DNA from: Kibdelosporangium banguiense | Lineage (GTDB): Bacteria; Actinomycetota; Actinomycetes; Mycobacteriales; Pseudonocardiaceae | Length of the DNA: 64,000 nucleotides | Reading direction: 5' to 3' | Assembly: GCF_017876405.1 (NCBI RefSeq) | Contig: NZ_JAGINW010000001.1 | Location: forward strand, 12,723,203 to 12,787,202 | In this document: positions 1 to 7,985 of the stretch, piece by piece | Layout of the letters: each line of letters starts with the position of its first letter | Position numbering within the stretch: position 1 is the first letter of the stretch | Made by a program: the position numbers and the translations under genes | The notes under the pieces: generated by a model | What the model was told of the DNA's origin: nothing | Seen by the model: only the letters and a program-made list of their open reading frames with translations | The model's database searches: none

Positions 1-2
1 CT

Positions 3-617
3 CTCTTCGAGGCTTTGCTGGCGCCGTTCGACAAGCGGGACAGCGACGACATGCGCAGCTACGCTGAGCGCGGGGGTGACGCGTTCGCGGACGTATTGCA
101 GAAGGCGGCCAACGCGCCAGATTTGCCTACACACAACGGGTTGAAGACCGAGGTCGCGTTCACCATCTCGCTCGACGCGCTTGAGCGGGCTCTGGGAGAG
201 ACGATTCTGCCGGGCAACCTGAGCGTGTCCGATGCGCGGCGGATTGCCTGTGATTGTCATGTTCTTCCGGCCGTGATGGGTGGGGCGTCGCAGCCGTTGG
301 ATGTCGCGTCGCCCGCTTATGTGGTGCCTGCACATATTCGGCGGGCTCTTGTGCTGCGGGATCGTGGGTGTTCTTTTCCTGGTTGTGATCGGCCCGCCAG
401 TGTGTGCCATGCGCATCACATCCAGTCTTGGCTCAAGGGTGGGCCGACGGAACTACGAAATTTGACGCTCCTTTGTGGACAACATCATCGGCTCATACAT
501 CGGAGCGAGTGGGAGGTTGAACTGGTCAACGATGTTCCGTACTTCACGCCGCCTGCCTATGTGGATCCGGCGCGGGAACCCAGACGCAATCGGTTACACC
601 ACTCCCCGGTGGGATGA
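3..617 (+). CDS. DUF222/13E12-type HNH endonuclease domain protein (5' truncated by window)
   Basis: The reading frame is open to the window edge, so only the C-terminal 204 residues or so are visible. The last third carries an HNH nuclease fold: a C-x4-C knuckle (CSFPGC), the HAHHI motif, then the second metal half LLCGQHHRLIH. This matches the DUF222/HNH proteins abundant in actinobacteria (13E12-like), whose role is unproven. The stop runs directly into an inverted repeat that looks like a terminator. The function call rests on the motifs; substrate is unknown. Confidence 0.85.
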   Translation, partial: LFEALLAPFDKRDSDDMRSYAERGGDAFADVLQKAANAPDLPTHNGLKTEVAFTISLDALERALGETILPGNLSVSDARRIACDCHVLPAVMGGASQPLDVASPAYVVPAHIRRALVLRDRGCSFPGCDRPASVCHAHHIQSWLKGGPTELRNLTLLCGQHHRLIHRSEWEVELVNDVPYFTPPAYVDPAREPRRNRLHHSPVG

Positions 618-637
618 CCGGGATCGGAAATCCCGGT
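617..637 (+). terminator. Inverted repeat after the HNH gene
   Basis: An 8-bp perfect inverted repeat (ACCGGGAT at 617-624, ATCCCGGT at 630-637, 5-nt loop) starts in the stop codon. There is no T-tract, which is usual for actinomycete terminators. Confidence 0.5.
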
Positions 638-693
638 CCCGGGCATCCCGGATGCCACTATGAACACCCTGCGTGAATTTCCGGGGAGTTTCC

Positions 694-1536
694 GTGACTG
701 AGCCAGTACGTACCACGTTCCAGCGCCGCAAGCTGGGCGCCAAACTTCGAAGGATGAAGGAGGAGGCAGGCTTCACCCTGGGTACCGCCGCGCCCAGGCT
801 CGATCGCAAGCGGAGCGCATTGCACAGAGTGGAGACAGGCGAGACCAAGGCTGATGTGCACCTGGTCAAGTCCATGATGGACCTCTACGACAAGTATGAG
901 GAGGGGTTGCTGGATGAAGTGAGGGAGGCGCTGAAGGCCCCGTGGTACAGGGCATATGGGGTGAAGGACCTGGGCTACATAGATATCGAGACAGAAGCAG
1001 CGCAGGTCACACAGTTCCTGGCGGTCAACGTGCCGGGGTTGCTGCAGACTGAGGCCTACATGCGGGCATTGTTCAGCACGGTGTACACGCGGAGCCAAGA
1101 AACGATCGACAACGATGTGATCGTGAGGCTGATTCGCAAACAGCGCCTGACCAACGAGGACCGGCCTCTCGACCTGGTGGCCATCATGTACGAGGCGGTC
1201 CTCCATCGCGAGGTCGGCGGCCCGGAAGTTATGCGCGAGCAGCTCCAGCACCTGATCGACATGGCGGGGCTGCCCACAGTCACCCTTCAGTTGCTGCCGC
1301 TCAACGGCAAGGACAGCTGGGTGCCGATCGGACCGTTCACTGTGCTGCGATTCCCGGAACCCGAAGATCCGGACTTGCTCTTTGTCGAGTACCCGACTGG
1401 GTCCTTGCAAATTGAGAAACCGGGTCAGGTAGAGGAAGCTAAGCTGTTGTTCGAGCGGTTGCGCACTGAGGCTCTGAACCCCAGTGACTCTGTCGCGCTG
1501 ATCGAGCGGTTGGCCACTGGGCTATATGGCACCTGA
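694..1536 (+). CDS. Helix-turn-helix regulator with DUF5753 domain (Scr1-type)
   Basis: 280 aa. The N-terminal XRE-like HTH covers about residues 8-65 and the rest is a DUF5753 region with the family's recognisable blocks (VPGLLQTEAYMRAL, GGPEVMREQLQHL, TVTLQLLPL). I chose GTG 694 over the in-frame GTG at 673 because GGGGAG (683-688) sits 5 nt upstream. In Streptomyces such proteins (WhiJ/Scr1 type) are paired with a small DUF397 protein and affect development or antibiotic production; some databases label the pair toxin-antitoxin-like. The DUF397 partner follows after 17 bp. A homologous pair occurs inside the prophage at 20,203-21,263. Confidence 0.9.
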   Translation: MTEPVRTTFQRRKLGAKLRRMKEEAGFTLGTAAPRLDRKRSALHRVETGETKADVHLVKSMMDLYDKYEEGLLDEVREALKAPWYRAYGVKDLGYIDIETEAAQVTQFLAVNVPGLLQTEAYMRALFSTVYTRSQETIDNDVIVRLIRKQRLTNEDRPLDLVAIMYEAVLHREVGGPEVMREQLQHLIDMAGLPTVTLQLLPLNGKDSWVPIGPFTVLRFPEPEDPDLLFVEYPTGSLQIEKPGQVEEAKLLFERLRTEALNPSDSVALIERLATGLYGT

Positions 1537-1553
1537 CATGCGAGGCACTGACT

Positions 1554-1736
1554 GTGGATCACTCTGGACTGGTCTGGCGCAAGAGCACGCACAGCAGCGA
1601 GGGCAGCGGCGGGGACTGCGTTGAGCTCGCTTGCTTACCATTCAGTGCTCTCGTCCGGGATTCCAAGAATCCCACGGCAGGCACGCTCACCATCCCCGTC
1701 GGCCCCTGGACAGCTTTCCTCGCTGCCCTGCGCTAA
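1554..1736 (+). CDS. DUF397 protein, partner of the upstream HTH regulator
   Basis: 60 aa with the classic DUF397 signature: LVWRKSTHSS near the N-terminus, then GGDCVELA and VRDSKNP, ending in a W-x-A-F-L segment. GTG start 17 bp after the regulator, so probably co-transcribed. Known role of the family: small partner of DUF5753 regulators; the mechanism is unsettled. Its last 4 bp overlap the stop of the convergent IniC-like gene. Confidence 0.88.
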   Translation: MDHSGLVWRKSTHSSEGSGGDCVELACLPFSALVRDSKNPTAGTLTIPVGPWTAFLAALR

Positions 1737-3139
1737 CTCAACATCGCTTCGCAGCTGCGCACGACTACCCGGGCTGCGTCTCGCTCCGAGCTACCCAGCA
1801 TTGGATTCTCGGACTGCTCGCGCCACCTGGCCAGCGCGTCGTATACCGCTGCCTGCACTTCCGGTTCGGTTGCGGGGCGGTCGAAACCGAGCCTGGCGTC
1901 CAGTTCTGTGCCTAGGCCACCGATCAACCTCTGTGCCTCTGCGCCCAGGTCGTCGGGTAGGCGGGTTCGGCCTGACAGTAGGCCGCCCAGGAGCCTCAAC
2001 TCGTGGAACTCGTGGGCACCCGCCAGTACTCTCTCGACGTCTGTCACCAGTTTGCCGGCGCCTGGGCGGGGCTCCATTCGCAGTACTACGTCCAGGCCCA
2101 ACAGGGCTGATCTGGCTTTCAGGACTTCGCGGCGGTCGATGAACAGCCTGCCGATTGAGTCGCGTAGTTCGTTCAGGCCGCTGCGCTGGACCAGCTCTGC
2201 CGCGAGTTTTGCCCGAGTGTCGGCGCCTTGGCGGATCAATGCCACTGCCAGGCGGACGCCGAGGATTCCCAGGCGGTCGGCGAGTTCCTTGCGGACAGGC
2301 ACTGGCAACGAATGCTGGGAACGCGTGAACCGGTCAGCCGACAACAGCAAGTCATCCGTAGCTGCCCGAGGCGAGGAGGCCAACGTCGCCAAGGATGCGT
2401 ACTCCGAGTCGGGCATCGTCCGGCCTGCCTGCCCGATCAGGCCTGACACCGCGACCACGTTCTGGCACAAGCCCCGCACCCGGGCGTCACGCCGGTGCCG
2501 ACGGGCGATCTGCTTGGCCGTGGACAAGGCGTCTATCCGGCCGCCGCCGACTTCGTCTGCCCGCGACAGGATCAGGATTCCGTTCACCGGTGCCGCGCGT
2601 GCCACCGGGTGGTCCTGTGTGGACTGGAGGAACCGCACGTCCATCACATGCACCTGCGGCGTCAAGTACAACAACGCGTCAGCTTCGGCCGCGATCTGTT
2701 CCGATACCCCGTCCGCGATCGGCGGGGTGTCGATCAAGGTTGCGTCACGCAACACACGCGCGGGCCACTCCACCACGATTCGGTTGATCTGGGACATGTC
2801 GTATCGGCTCAGGTCGATGTCCAGCCGACGGTCGACTCGGCCGATCGGTGGGTCTCCCAGCGGGCCTTGCGGCGTGTAGATCGTGGCTTTTGGTTGTGGG
2901 CCGTCCTGGTACCAGGCGAAGGCGCCGTCCACGTCGATCGGGGCGACCTCGTCGCCTACCACTGCGTTGACCACTGTGGACTTTCCGGCGCCGGAACGGC
3001 CCACCACCGCTATCCGCAGGGGCGAGTCGAAGCGGGTTATGTGGTTACGCAACCAGTTCGTGGCTCGAGGACTGTCCTGGTACAGCCTCAGTGCCTCGTG
3101 CAGGATTGCCCAGACCGCCTCGTCGACGGTACGGCTCAC
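1733..3139 (-). CDS. iniC: Dynamin-like GTPase, IniC-like
   Basis: 468 aa. P-loop GRSGAGKS at residues 47-54, switch-type LIDTPP near 143 and a G4-like LSRADE near 199. The rest is helical, as in bacterial dynamin-like proteins. It overlaps the preceding GTPase gene by 4 bp (ATGA), so translation is coupled. The pair of about 600 and 470 residues after an IniB-domain protein matches mycobacterial iniBAC (isoniazid-inducible), where IniA/IniC are dynamin-like membrane-remodelling proteins. The call is by length, order and GTPase motifs; Streptomyces DynAB-type proteins are the alternative comparison. Confidence 0.85.
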   Translation of the reverse strand: MSRTVDEAVWAILHEALRLYQDSPRATNWLRNHITRFDSPLRIAVVGRSGAGKSTVVNAVVGDEVAPIDVDGAFAWYQDGPQPKATIYTPQGPLGDPPIGRVDRRLDIDLSRYDMSQINRIVVEWPARVLRDATLIDTPPIADGVSEQIAAEADALLYLTPQVHVMDVRFLQSTQDHPVARAAPVNGILILSRADEVGGGRIDALSTAKQIARRHRRDARVRGLCQNVVAVSGLIGQAGRTMPDSEYASLATLASSPRAATDDLLLSADRFTRSQHSLPVPVRKELADRLGILGVRLAVALIRQGADTRAKLAAELVQRSGLNELRDSIGRLFIDRREVLKARSALLGLDVVLRMEPRPGAGKLVTDVERVLAGAHEFHELRLLGGLLSGRTRLPDDLGAEAQRLIGGLGTELDARLGFDRPATEPEVQAAVYDALARWREQSENPMLGSSERDAARVVVRSCEAMLS

Positions 3140-4935
3140 GCTGAGATCTCCAATGGGTTCTTCGAGGAGCCGGGCAGCGCCCCGGCTATCCGCTGGATCT
3201 GGCCGTGCAGCTGGGTCAGCTGTTGCAGGGACTGTCTCAGTTCCTGGTCACGGCGCTGCCGGCCGGCCAGTTCGGCCTGTGCCGTTTTCTGTGCCGAGGC
3301 CGCTGAATCCGTCAGGCCCTGCTGCAGTTGTTCCGCCAGTTCGGCGAAGTGGTCACGCAGGCCGCGCTGGATCCGGCGGGCCGCGTCCTTGCAATCCTTG
3401 GAGAAACGCAGGAAAAAGTCGTCGACGTGGCGCTGCGCGGCCGATTTCGCGGTGGCCTGCCTGCGCTTGAGGCGGGATTCGCCTTCCTCACCGATGCTTT
3501 TGCCACCCAGCGCCATACCGGCACCGATCGAGATCGGGTTGATCAGGGGCAGTCCGGCCAGGCTGGTGATCAGACCGAACATCAGCACGCCGCCGTAGGA
3601 GCCTCGCAACCCGGTGAAAATCCGTTGGCCCGCGGTGAATTTCTCCAGTTTGGGGCGTTCGGCGTCGCCGGGTGACATGTCCGCGTCATCCGGAATCACC
3701 GAGTCGGGCAGCACGTCCTTGCGCTCCGGGAAACACTCCGCCACCCGGTCGGCCACCCACCAGGATCGCTCCACCAGCCAGTTGTAGTTCGTCTCGGCGG
3801 CCTCGGTCAGGTTGTCGGCCAGCCAGTCCTCGAACTTCTCCCACGTTTTCGCGGGATCGGCCTCGTCGAAGGCCTTGTCCACTTCGCGGAGGATCTTGCG
3901 GGTACGGTCGCGCAGGTCGTACTCGAGGTCCGCCATCAGGTCGGCCATCTCGTCGTTGAGCACGTTCTGCCAGCGCGTCGACCGGCGCCGCAGGTCGAGC
4001 ATTTTCTGTTGCGCGTCACGCAATTCGGCCAAGGCAGGCGAGTCCTGGCCGTCCGGGCGGGCGGCGAGTTCCTTGTTCAGCTGGCCCACCAGTTCGGCGA
4101 GCACAGTGCCGGTCATCGCCGCGAAGTTGTGCCGGGCGGGCGCCGACGAGACCGCCAGCACGTCTGTCCGCAGACGTTCGATCAGCTCAGGGAAACCGGA
4201 CTCGGCGTTGAGCGTCGCGTCGTCGTTTGCCGCGGCACGCAAGCGCAGAGCCGACGAGATCGGCACAACCGCCGCCGAAACACCAACCCTGGCAAGGTGT
4301 TCACGATTTCTCTCGGCCACGTGCCGCCAGCGCGGCGCCAGGTCGATCTTGGTCAGCGCCAGCACGATCGTCGGGCACTGCCGGCGAACCTGGCGCAGCA
4401 GCTCCAATTCCGTCGCCGAGAGCTCCTGGGTCGCGTCGGTGGTCAGCAAGACCGCGTCCGCGCCGCTCAACGCCGCGAACGTGTTCTGCGCGCGCAGCTG
4501 ATGAAGGTTTCCGACCGCGGGCGTGTCGATGAGCACCAGCCCGGCAGCGAGCAGCTTGCGCGGGATGCGGATCTCGGTCATCACCGGGTCGCCGCCGCGA
4601 TTTGTCGCCTGGTCAACGGGAATCGGCACGCGTTGCGGCTCCGCGCCTTCGCCGTCGTGCAGCAGCTGGGCCGCGGACGGCTTGTCGGCGTAACGCACGA
4701 TCGTGGGCGCGACAGTGGTGACGTCGTCGCCTACCGCGCACACGGAAGCGCTGACCAACGCGTTCACCAATTGGCTTTTGCCTTGGTTGGCCTCGCCGAT
4801 CACCATCACCCTGATCTGCGGGTCGAGCAGCTGCGCACGCTTGGCCCGCAGGCGTTCGGCCAGATCAGGTCTGTGGTGGACGACGGTTGCCCCGATGGTC
4901 TGGTCCAGAACCTCGAGCCAGGTCGCCGCAGTCAC
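3136..4935 (-). CDS. iniA: Dynamin-like GTPase, IniA-like
   Basis: 599 aa from GTG 4935. P-loop GEANQGKS at 47-54, LIDTPAVG switch and TKID as the G4 base-specificity motif. Long helical middle; a hydrophobic stretch in the last third (GGVLMFGLITSLAGLP and following) is likely the membrane paddle; Q-rich helical tail. An in-frame GTG at 5031 exists, but it falls inside an 11-bp inverted repeat, so the shorter start is preferred. It is coupled to the IniC-like gene. Known family role: GTP-driven membrane fission/fusion or repair, linked in mycobacteria to cell-wall stress. Confidence 0.85.
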   Translation of the reverse strand: MTAATWLEVLDQTIGATVVHHRPDLAERLRAKRAQLLDPQIRVMVIGEANQGKSQLVNALVSASVCAVGDDVTTVAPTIVRYADKPSAAQLLHDGEGAEPQRVPIPVDQATNRGGDPVMTEIRIPRKLLAAGLVLIDTPAVGNLHQLRAQNTFAALSGADAVLLTTDATQELSATELELLRQVRRQCPTIVLALTKIDLAPRWRHVAERNREHLARVGVSAAVVPISSALRLRAAANDDATLNAESGFPELIERLRTDVLAVSSAPARHNFAAMTGTVLAELVGQLNKELAARPDGQDSPALAELRDAQQKMLDLRRRSTRWQNVLNDEMADLMADLEYDLRDRTRKILREVDKAFDEADPAKTWEKFEDWLADNLTEAAETNYNWLVERSWWVADRVAECFPERKDVLPDSVIPDDADMSPGDAERPKLEKFTAGQRIFTGLRGSYGGVLMFGLITSLAGLPLINPISIGAGMALGGKSIGEEGESRLKRRQATAKSAAQRHVDDFFLRFSKDCKDAARRIQRGLRDHFAELAEQLQQGLTDSAASAQKTAQAELAGRQRRDQELRQSLQQLTQLHGQIQRIAGALPGSSKNPLEISA

Positions 4936-4991
4936 CCGAACAGTGTGCCTTGCTCGACCGTTCGGGTGAAGACCACTTACCGCACAAAGTA

Positions 4992-5035
4992 GCCGGTGGC
5001 CGAGCCGCCCCCCGAGGGTGAACCCGGCCACCGGC
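4992..5035 (-). terminator. 11-bp inverted repeat between iniB and iniA
   Basis: Perfect 11-bp arms (GCCGGTGGCCG at 4992-5002 and its complement at 5025-5035) with a 22-nt loop, 127 bp after the iniB stop. It may be a partial terminator or attenuator lowering iniAC expression relative to iniB; no T-tract is present. Confidence 0.5.
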
Positions 5036-5161
5036 CGTCTGGTCTGGGCAGACAGGCCCAGGGCTGGATCTTGCCCGGCTCAAACCGGGTTATTGATCAC
5101 ATTCATCGCTGTCACCGGCGGGCGGTCCCGCACCCCGAGTGAGGACCGGCCGCCGGAGTTG

Positions 5162-6463
5162 TCACAGACCCAGGTGCAGATCCGGCACGATGTCGTGCAC
5201 GGTCTCGGTGACTGGGTTGTGGTTGATGACGTTGCCGAGACCGGTGTGGTCGACCACGTTGCCGACGACGCTCGGCGCGTCGACGCCGCCCGCGACCGGC
5301 AGGCTCGGCAGCTGCGGCACCTCGACGGGCAGGTTCGGCAGGTGCACGGGCAGGTCAGGCAGGTTGACCGGCAGGTTCGGCAGCAGGCCGCCCACGTCGG
5401 GCAGCTGCGGCAGGTGACCACCCAGGGCGGGCAGCGAGCCGGCGTCGGCCTGGCCGCCGTCCACGGCGCCGTTGGCGGCTTGCTGCGCGGTGTCGACCGA
5501 GTTGTTCAGGTCGGCGACGGGCAGAGCCGGAACCGCGGGCAGGTCGACGGGCAGCTCGCCCACCGACGGCAGCGGCAGGTCGCTGAGCGGCAGCTGCGGC
5601 ACGCCCGGGACGGCGGGCAGCGCGGGCACGGCACCGGCGATGGCGCTCGCGGCGGCGGTCGGGTCGGACAGGCCCTTGGCCAGGTCGCCGACGTTGGTGG
5701 GCAGGCCGGGCACCACGTTCTGGTTGACGTCCAGGCCACCACCGGTGCTCACGCTGACGTACCGGTCGTCAGGCAACGCGATGCCGCCGTCGAGGTACAG
5801 GCCCTGCGCGCCGTCGACGCCCACGTTGAAACCGTGCTCCACGTTGCCCAGCGGCGAGTAGAGGCCACCACCGAGGCTGGCACCGTCGAGGCCCGCGGAA
5901 CCGTGGGAACCGACGCCCAGGTTGCCCAGCGGGGTCTCCTGAATGCCCAGCGCACCGAACTGCACGCCCTCGGTACCGGCCTCGGCCTTACCGCCGAAGG
6001 TCAGGTCGCCGAGCGGGTTGCTGCCGTCCACGGTGGCCCAGCCGCCGTCGGCGCCGGCCTCACCGTCGATGGCGATGCTGCTGGTCAGGTCGTCCAGGCT
6101 GGGGACACTGGGAACGCTGGGCAGACCGTCGAGCGCAGGCAGCGCGTCCAGGCCGGGGACCGCGCCGAGGCCGGGCAGGCCGCCGGTCGGGACCAGGTCG
6201 GTCACCAGCGGGATGACATCGTGCACGTCGGCCGGGGTGATGTCGGTCAGGCCGGCGTTCTTCAGGCAGCCGGTCGGGTCCAGGTCGAACGCCTTCATCG
6301 CCGAGGGGTCCTGCAGCAGGTTGAGCACGAAGTCGTGCAGGGTGGGCTCGCAGCCGGGTGCTCCCGGCACCGCTGGAACAGCGGCCGGGACCTCGGCCGG
6401 AGCGGCAGGGGCGGGGGCGGCCGATGCGGCTGGGGCAGCCGCGGGAGCCTCGTCGTAGACCAC
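5162..6463 (-). CDS. iniB: IniB N-terminal-domain protein, Ala/Pro/Gly-rich
   Basis: 433 aa from GTG 6463, chosen because GAGGAGAG (6469-6476) lies 5 nt upstream. An Ala/Pro-rich start is followed by the IniB domain (TLHDFVLNLLQDP ... LTDITPADVHDVIPLVTDL, about residues 40-100). The rest is low-complexity: Gly-rich turns, then many L-P-x-L-P repeats towards the C-terminus. No clear signal peptide. In mycobacteria IniB is the first iniBAC product and is induced by cell-wall inhibitors; its activity is unknown. The position upstream of two dynamin-like genes supports the assignment. The CDS has large antisense open frames, which are GC-bias artefacts. Confidence 0.88.
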   Translation of the reverse strand: MVYDEAPAAAPAASAAPAPAAPAEVPAAVPAVPGAPGCEPTLHDFVLNLLQDPSAMKAFDLDPTGCLKNAGLTDITPADVHDVIPLVTDLVPTGGLPGLGAVPGLDALPALDGLPSVPSVPSLDDLTSSIAIDGEAGADGGWATVDGSNPLGDLTFGGKAEAGTEGVQFGALGIQETPLGNLGVGSHGSAGLDGASLGGGLYSPLGNVEHGFNVGVDGAQGLYLDGGIALPDDRYVSVSTGGGLDVNQNVVPGLPTNVGDLAKGLSDPTAAASAIAGAVPALPAVPGVPQLPLSDLPLPSVGELPVDLPAVPALPVADLNNSVDTAQQAANGAVDGGQADAGSLPALGGHLPQLPDVGGLLPNLPVNLPDLPVHLPNLPVEVPQLPSLPVAGGVDAPSVVGNVVDHTGLGNVINHNPVTETVHDIVPDLHLGL

Positions 6464-6748
6464 GGAATCTCTCCTCGAGCGGGTACAGGGGCAACTACCG
6501 GTCTTCGGTGTCCGGTGATGCAGCCAAAAGCTATGGCGCCGGGCCCCGACCGGACATCGGGGATCACTCCGAGTCATCAAGATCGATCACCGGGGTTACG
6601 AGCACTCGCCCGTTAGGGGGATTAGGGCGTCCCCCTATTAGTTCTGTCCCGATTCACCACCAAGGGTGTGTGTTTGGTATCAAGATGTGACCCATCCGGG
6701 GGTAACCCAGCCGGGGCCCCAACCGATCGAGCCTGGAGGCGCGCCTGC
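6464..6748. promoter_or_regulatory. Divergent control region, iniB / Hsp70-like gene
   Basis: 285 bp without a supportable gene between the iniB start (leftward) and the Hsp70-like start (rightward). It must hold both promoters and is the natural target for the LuxR-type regulator encoded downstream. I could not fix a specific operator. Confidence 0.5.
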
Positions 6749-7945
6749 ATGCCATACGTCCTGGGCATCGACGTTGGCACCAGTGCCACCTCGGCCGCGG
6801 TGTCCCGGCAGACCGGCTCCACCTGGGGCGATGCCGAAGCGGTCCAGCTCGGTGAGCGCACCGCGACCGCTCCGACCGTGGTGTATTTCGCGGCCGACGG
6901 GACGGTGATCGTCGGCGACGCGGCCCAGCGGAACGCCGGCGGCGACCCTGCCAACGCCGCCCGCGACTTCCCCCGGCGGATCGGCGACGAGATTCCCCTG
7001 ATGGTCGGGAGCGAGGTCTGCAGTGCCGAGGCACTGACCGCCGTCCTGGTCACCTGGGTGGTCAACGAGGTCGCCGCGGCCGAAGGCATGCATCCCGAGC
7101 ACATCGTGCTGGCACACCCTCCGAACTGGGGAAACTACCGGCGCCGCCTGCTGCACCGGGCACTGCGGGACACGAACCTCGACAACGTGACCCTGCTGCC
7201 CTCCCCGGTCACGGTCGCCGAGAGCCACGCGGCCGTCTACGACGTGCCCAATGGGGGCTCGTTAGGGGTTTACGACCTCGGTGCCGGGGGCCTGTCCTCG
7301 GCGGTGGTCCGCCGCTCCCCCATCGGCACGTTCGAACTGCTCAACTCCGCCGAGAGCGTCGAGCCCAACGGCGGCAACAGCTTCGACGACGTCGTGTTCG
7401 AGCACGTGATGGACGGTCTCGGCGGGCTCGACCCGGCCGATCCGGACGCCTGGACCACGCTGTCGCGGCTGCGCCGGGAATGCGCGGCGGCCAAGGAGTT
7501 CCTCTCGGTCAGCACGGACGTCACGGTCCGCGAGGTCCCACTGACCCGGGTCGCGTTCGAGGACATGATCCGCACGGCGGTCCAGGCCGGCATCGAGGAA
7601 CTGCTCCGCACGATCCGCTCGGCACCCGCGGACCTGGACACGGTCGTCCTGGTCGGCGGCTCGGCACGGATCCCGCTCGTCGGCGACCTGGTGAAAACCG
7701 AGGTCCGCAAGCGGATCGTGATCGCGCCCGAACCCGAACTGGCCTGCGCACGCGGCGCCGCGACGGCGGCGAAACGCCTGGTCCCGGTGCCCCAGCCGGC
7801 TCCGGCGCCAGTCGTGATCGCCGACGACGTGCCGCCGTCGCCGCCACGGCCGTTGATCGAGATCACGCCCCTGGACCTGCCCAGGCCGCGCTCGATCATG
7901 CGGGCGTTGACCGGCAGGCCCAAGGCCAAGACCTCGGGGTCCTGA
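6749..7945 (+). CDS. Hsp70/actin-fold ATPase
   Basis: 398 aa. The start ATG 6749 has GGAGG at 6735-6739. Actin-fold signatures are in order: phosphate-1 GIDVGTSATS at the N-terminus, phosphate-2 YDLGAGG in the middle, and the adenosine motif VVLVGGSARIPLV towards the end. There is no substrate-binding domain; after about residue 345 only a Pro-rich tail follows, so it is not a normal DnaK. The LuxR-type regulator follows after 40 bp, suggesting an operon and a sensory or regulatory ATPase role linked to the iniBAC-like genes (inference). Confidence 0.88.
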   Translation: MPYVLGIDVGTSATSAAVSRQTGSTWGDAEAVQLGERTATAPTVVYFAADGTVIVGDAAQRNAGGDPANAARDFPRRIGDEIPLMVGSEVCSAEALTAVLVTWVVNEVAAAEGMHPEHIVLAHPPNWGNYRRRLLHRALRDTNLDNVTLLPSPVTVAESHAAVYDVPNGGSLGVYDLGAGGLSSAVVRRSPIGTFELLNSAESVEPNGGNSFDDVVFEHVMDGLGGLDPADPDAWTTLSRLRRECAAAKEFLSVSTDVTVREVPLTRVAFEDMIRTAVQAGIEELLRTIRSAPADLDTVVLVGGSARIPLVGDLVKTEVRKRIVIAPEPELACARGAATAAKRLVPVPQPAPAPVVIADDVPPSPPRPLIEITPLDLPRPRSIMRALTGRPKAKTSGS

Positions 7946-7985
7946 TGAACCACTCCCCCGTTCCCGAGACACGCGAGGATGGCCG

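Noticed and set aside
4936..5031. 32-residue N-terminal extension of the IniA-like protein
   Set aside because: Its start codon lies in the arm of an inverted repeat and the extension has no counterpart in the family.
5018..6616. 532-aa plus-strand ORF over iniB
   Set aside because: Composition (Val/Gln/Gly/Arg repeats) reflects the antisense of Leu-Pro repeats in IniB.
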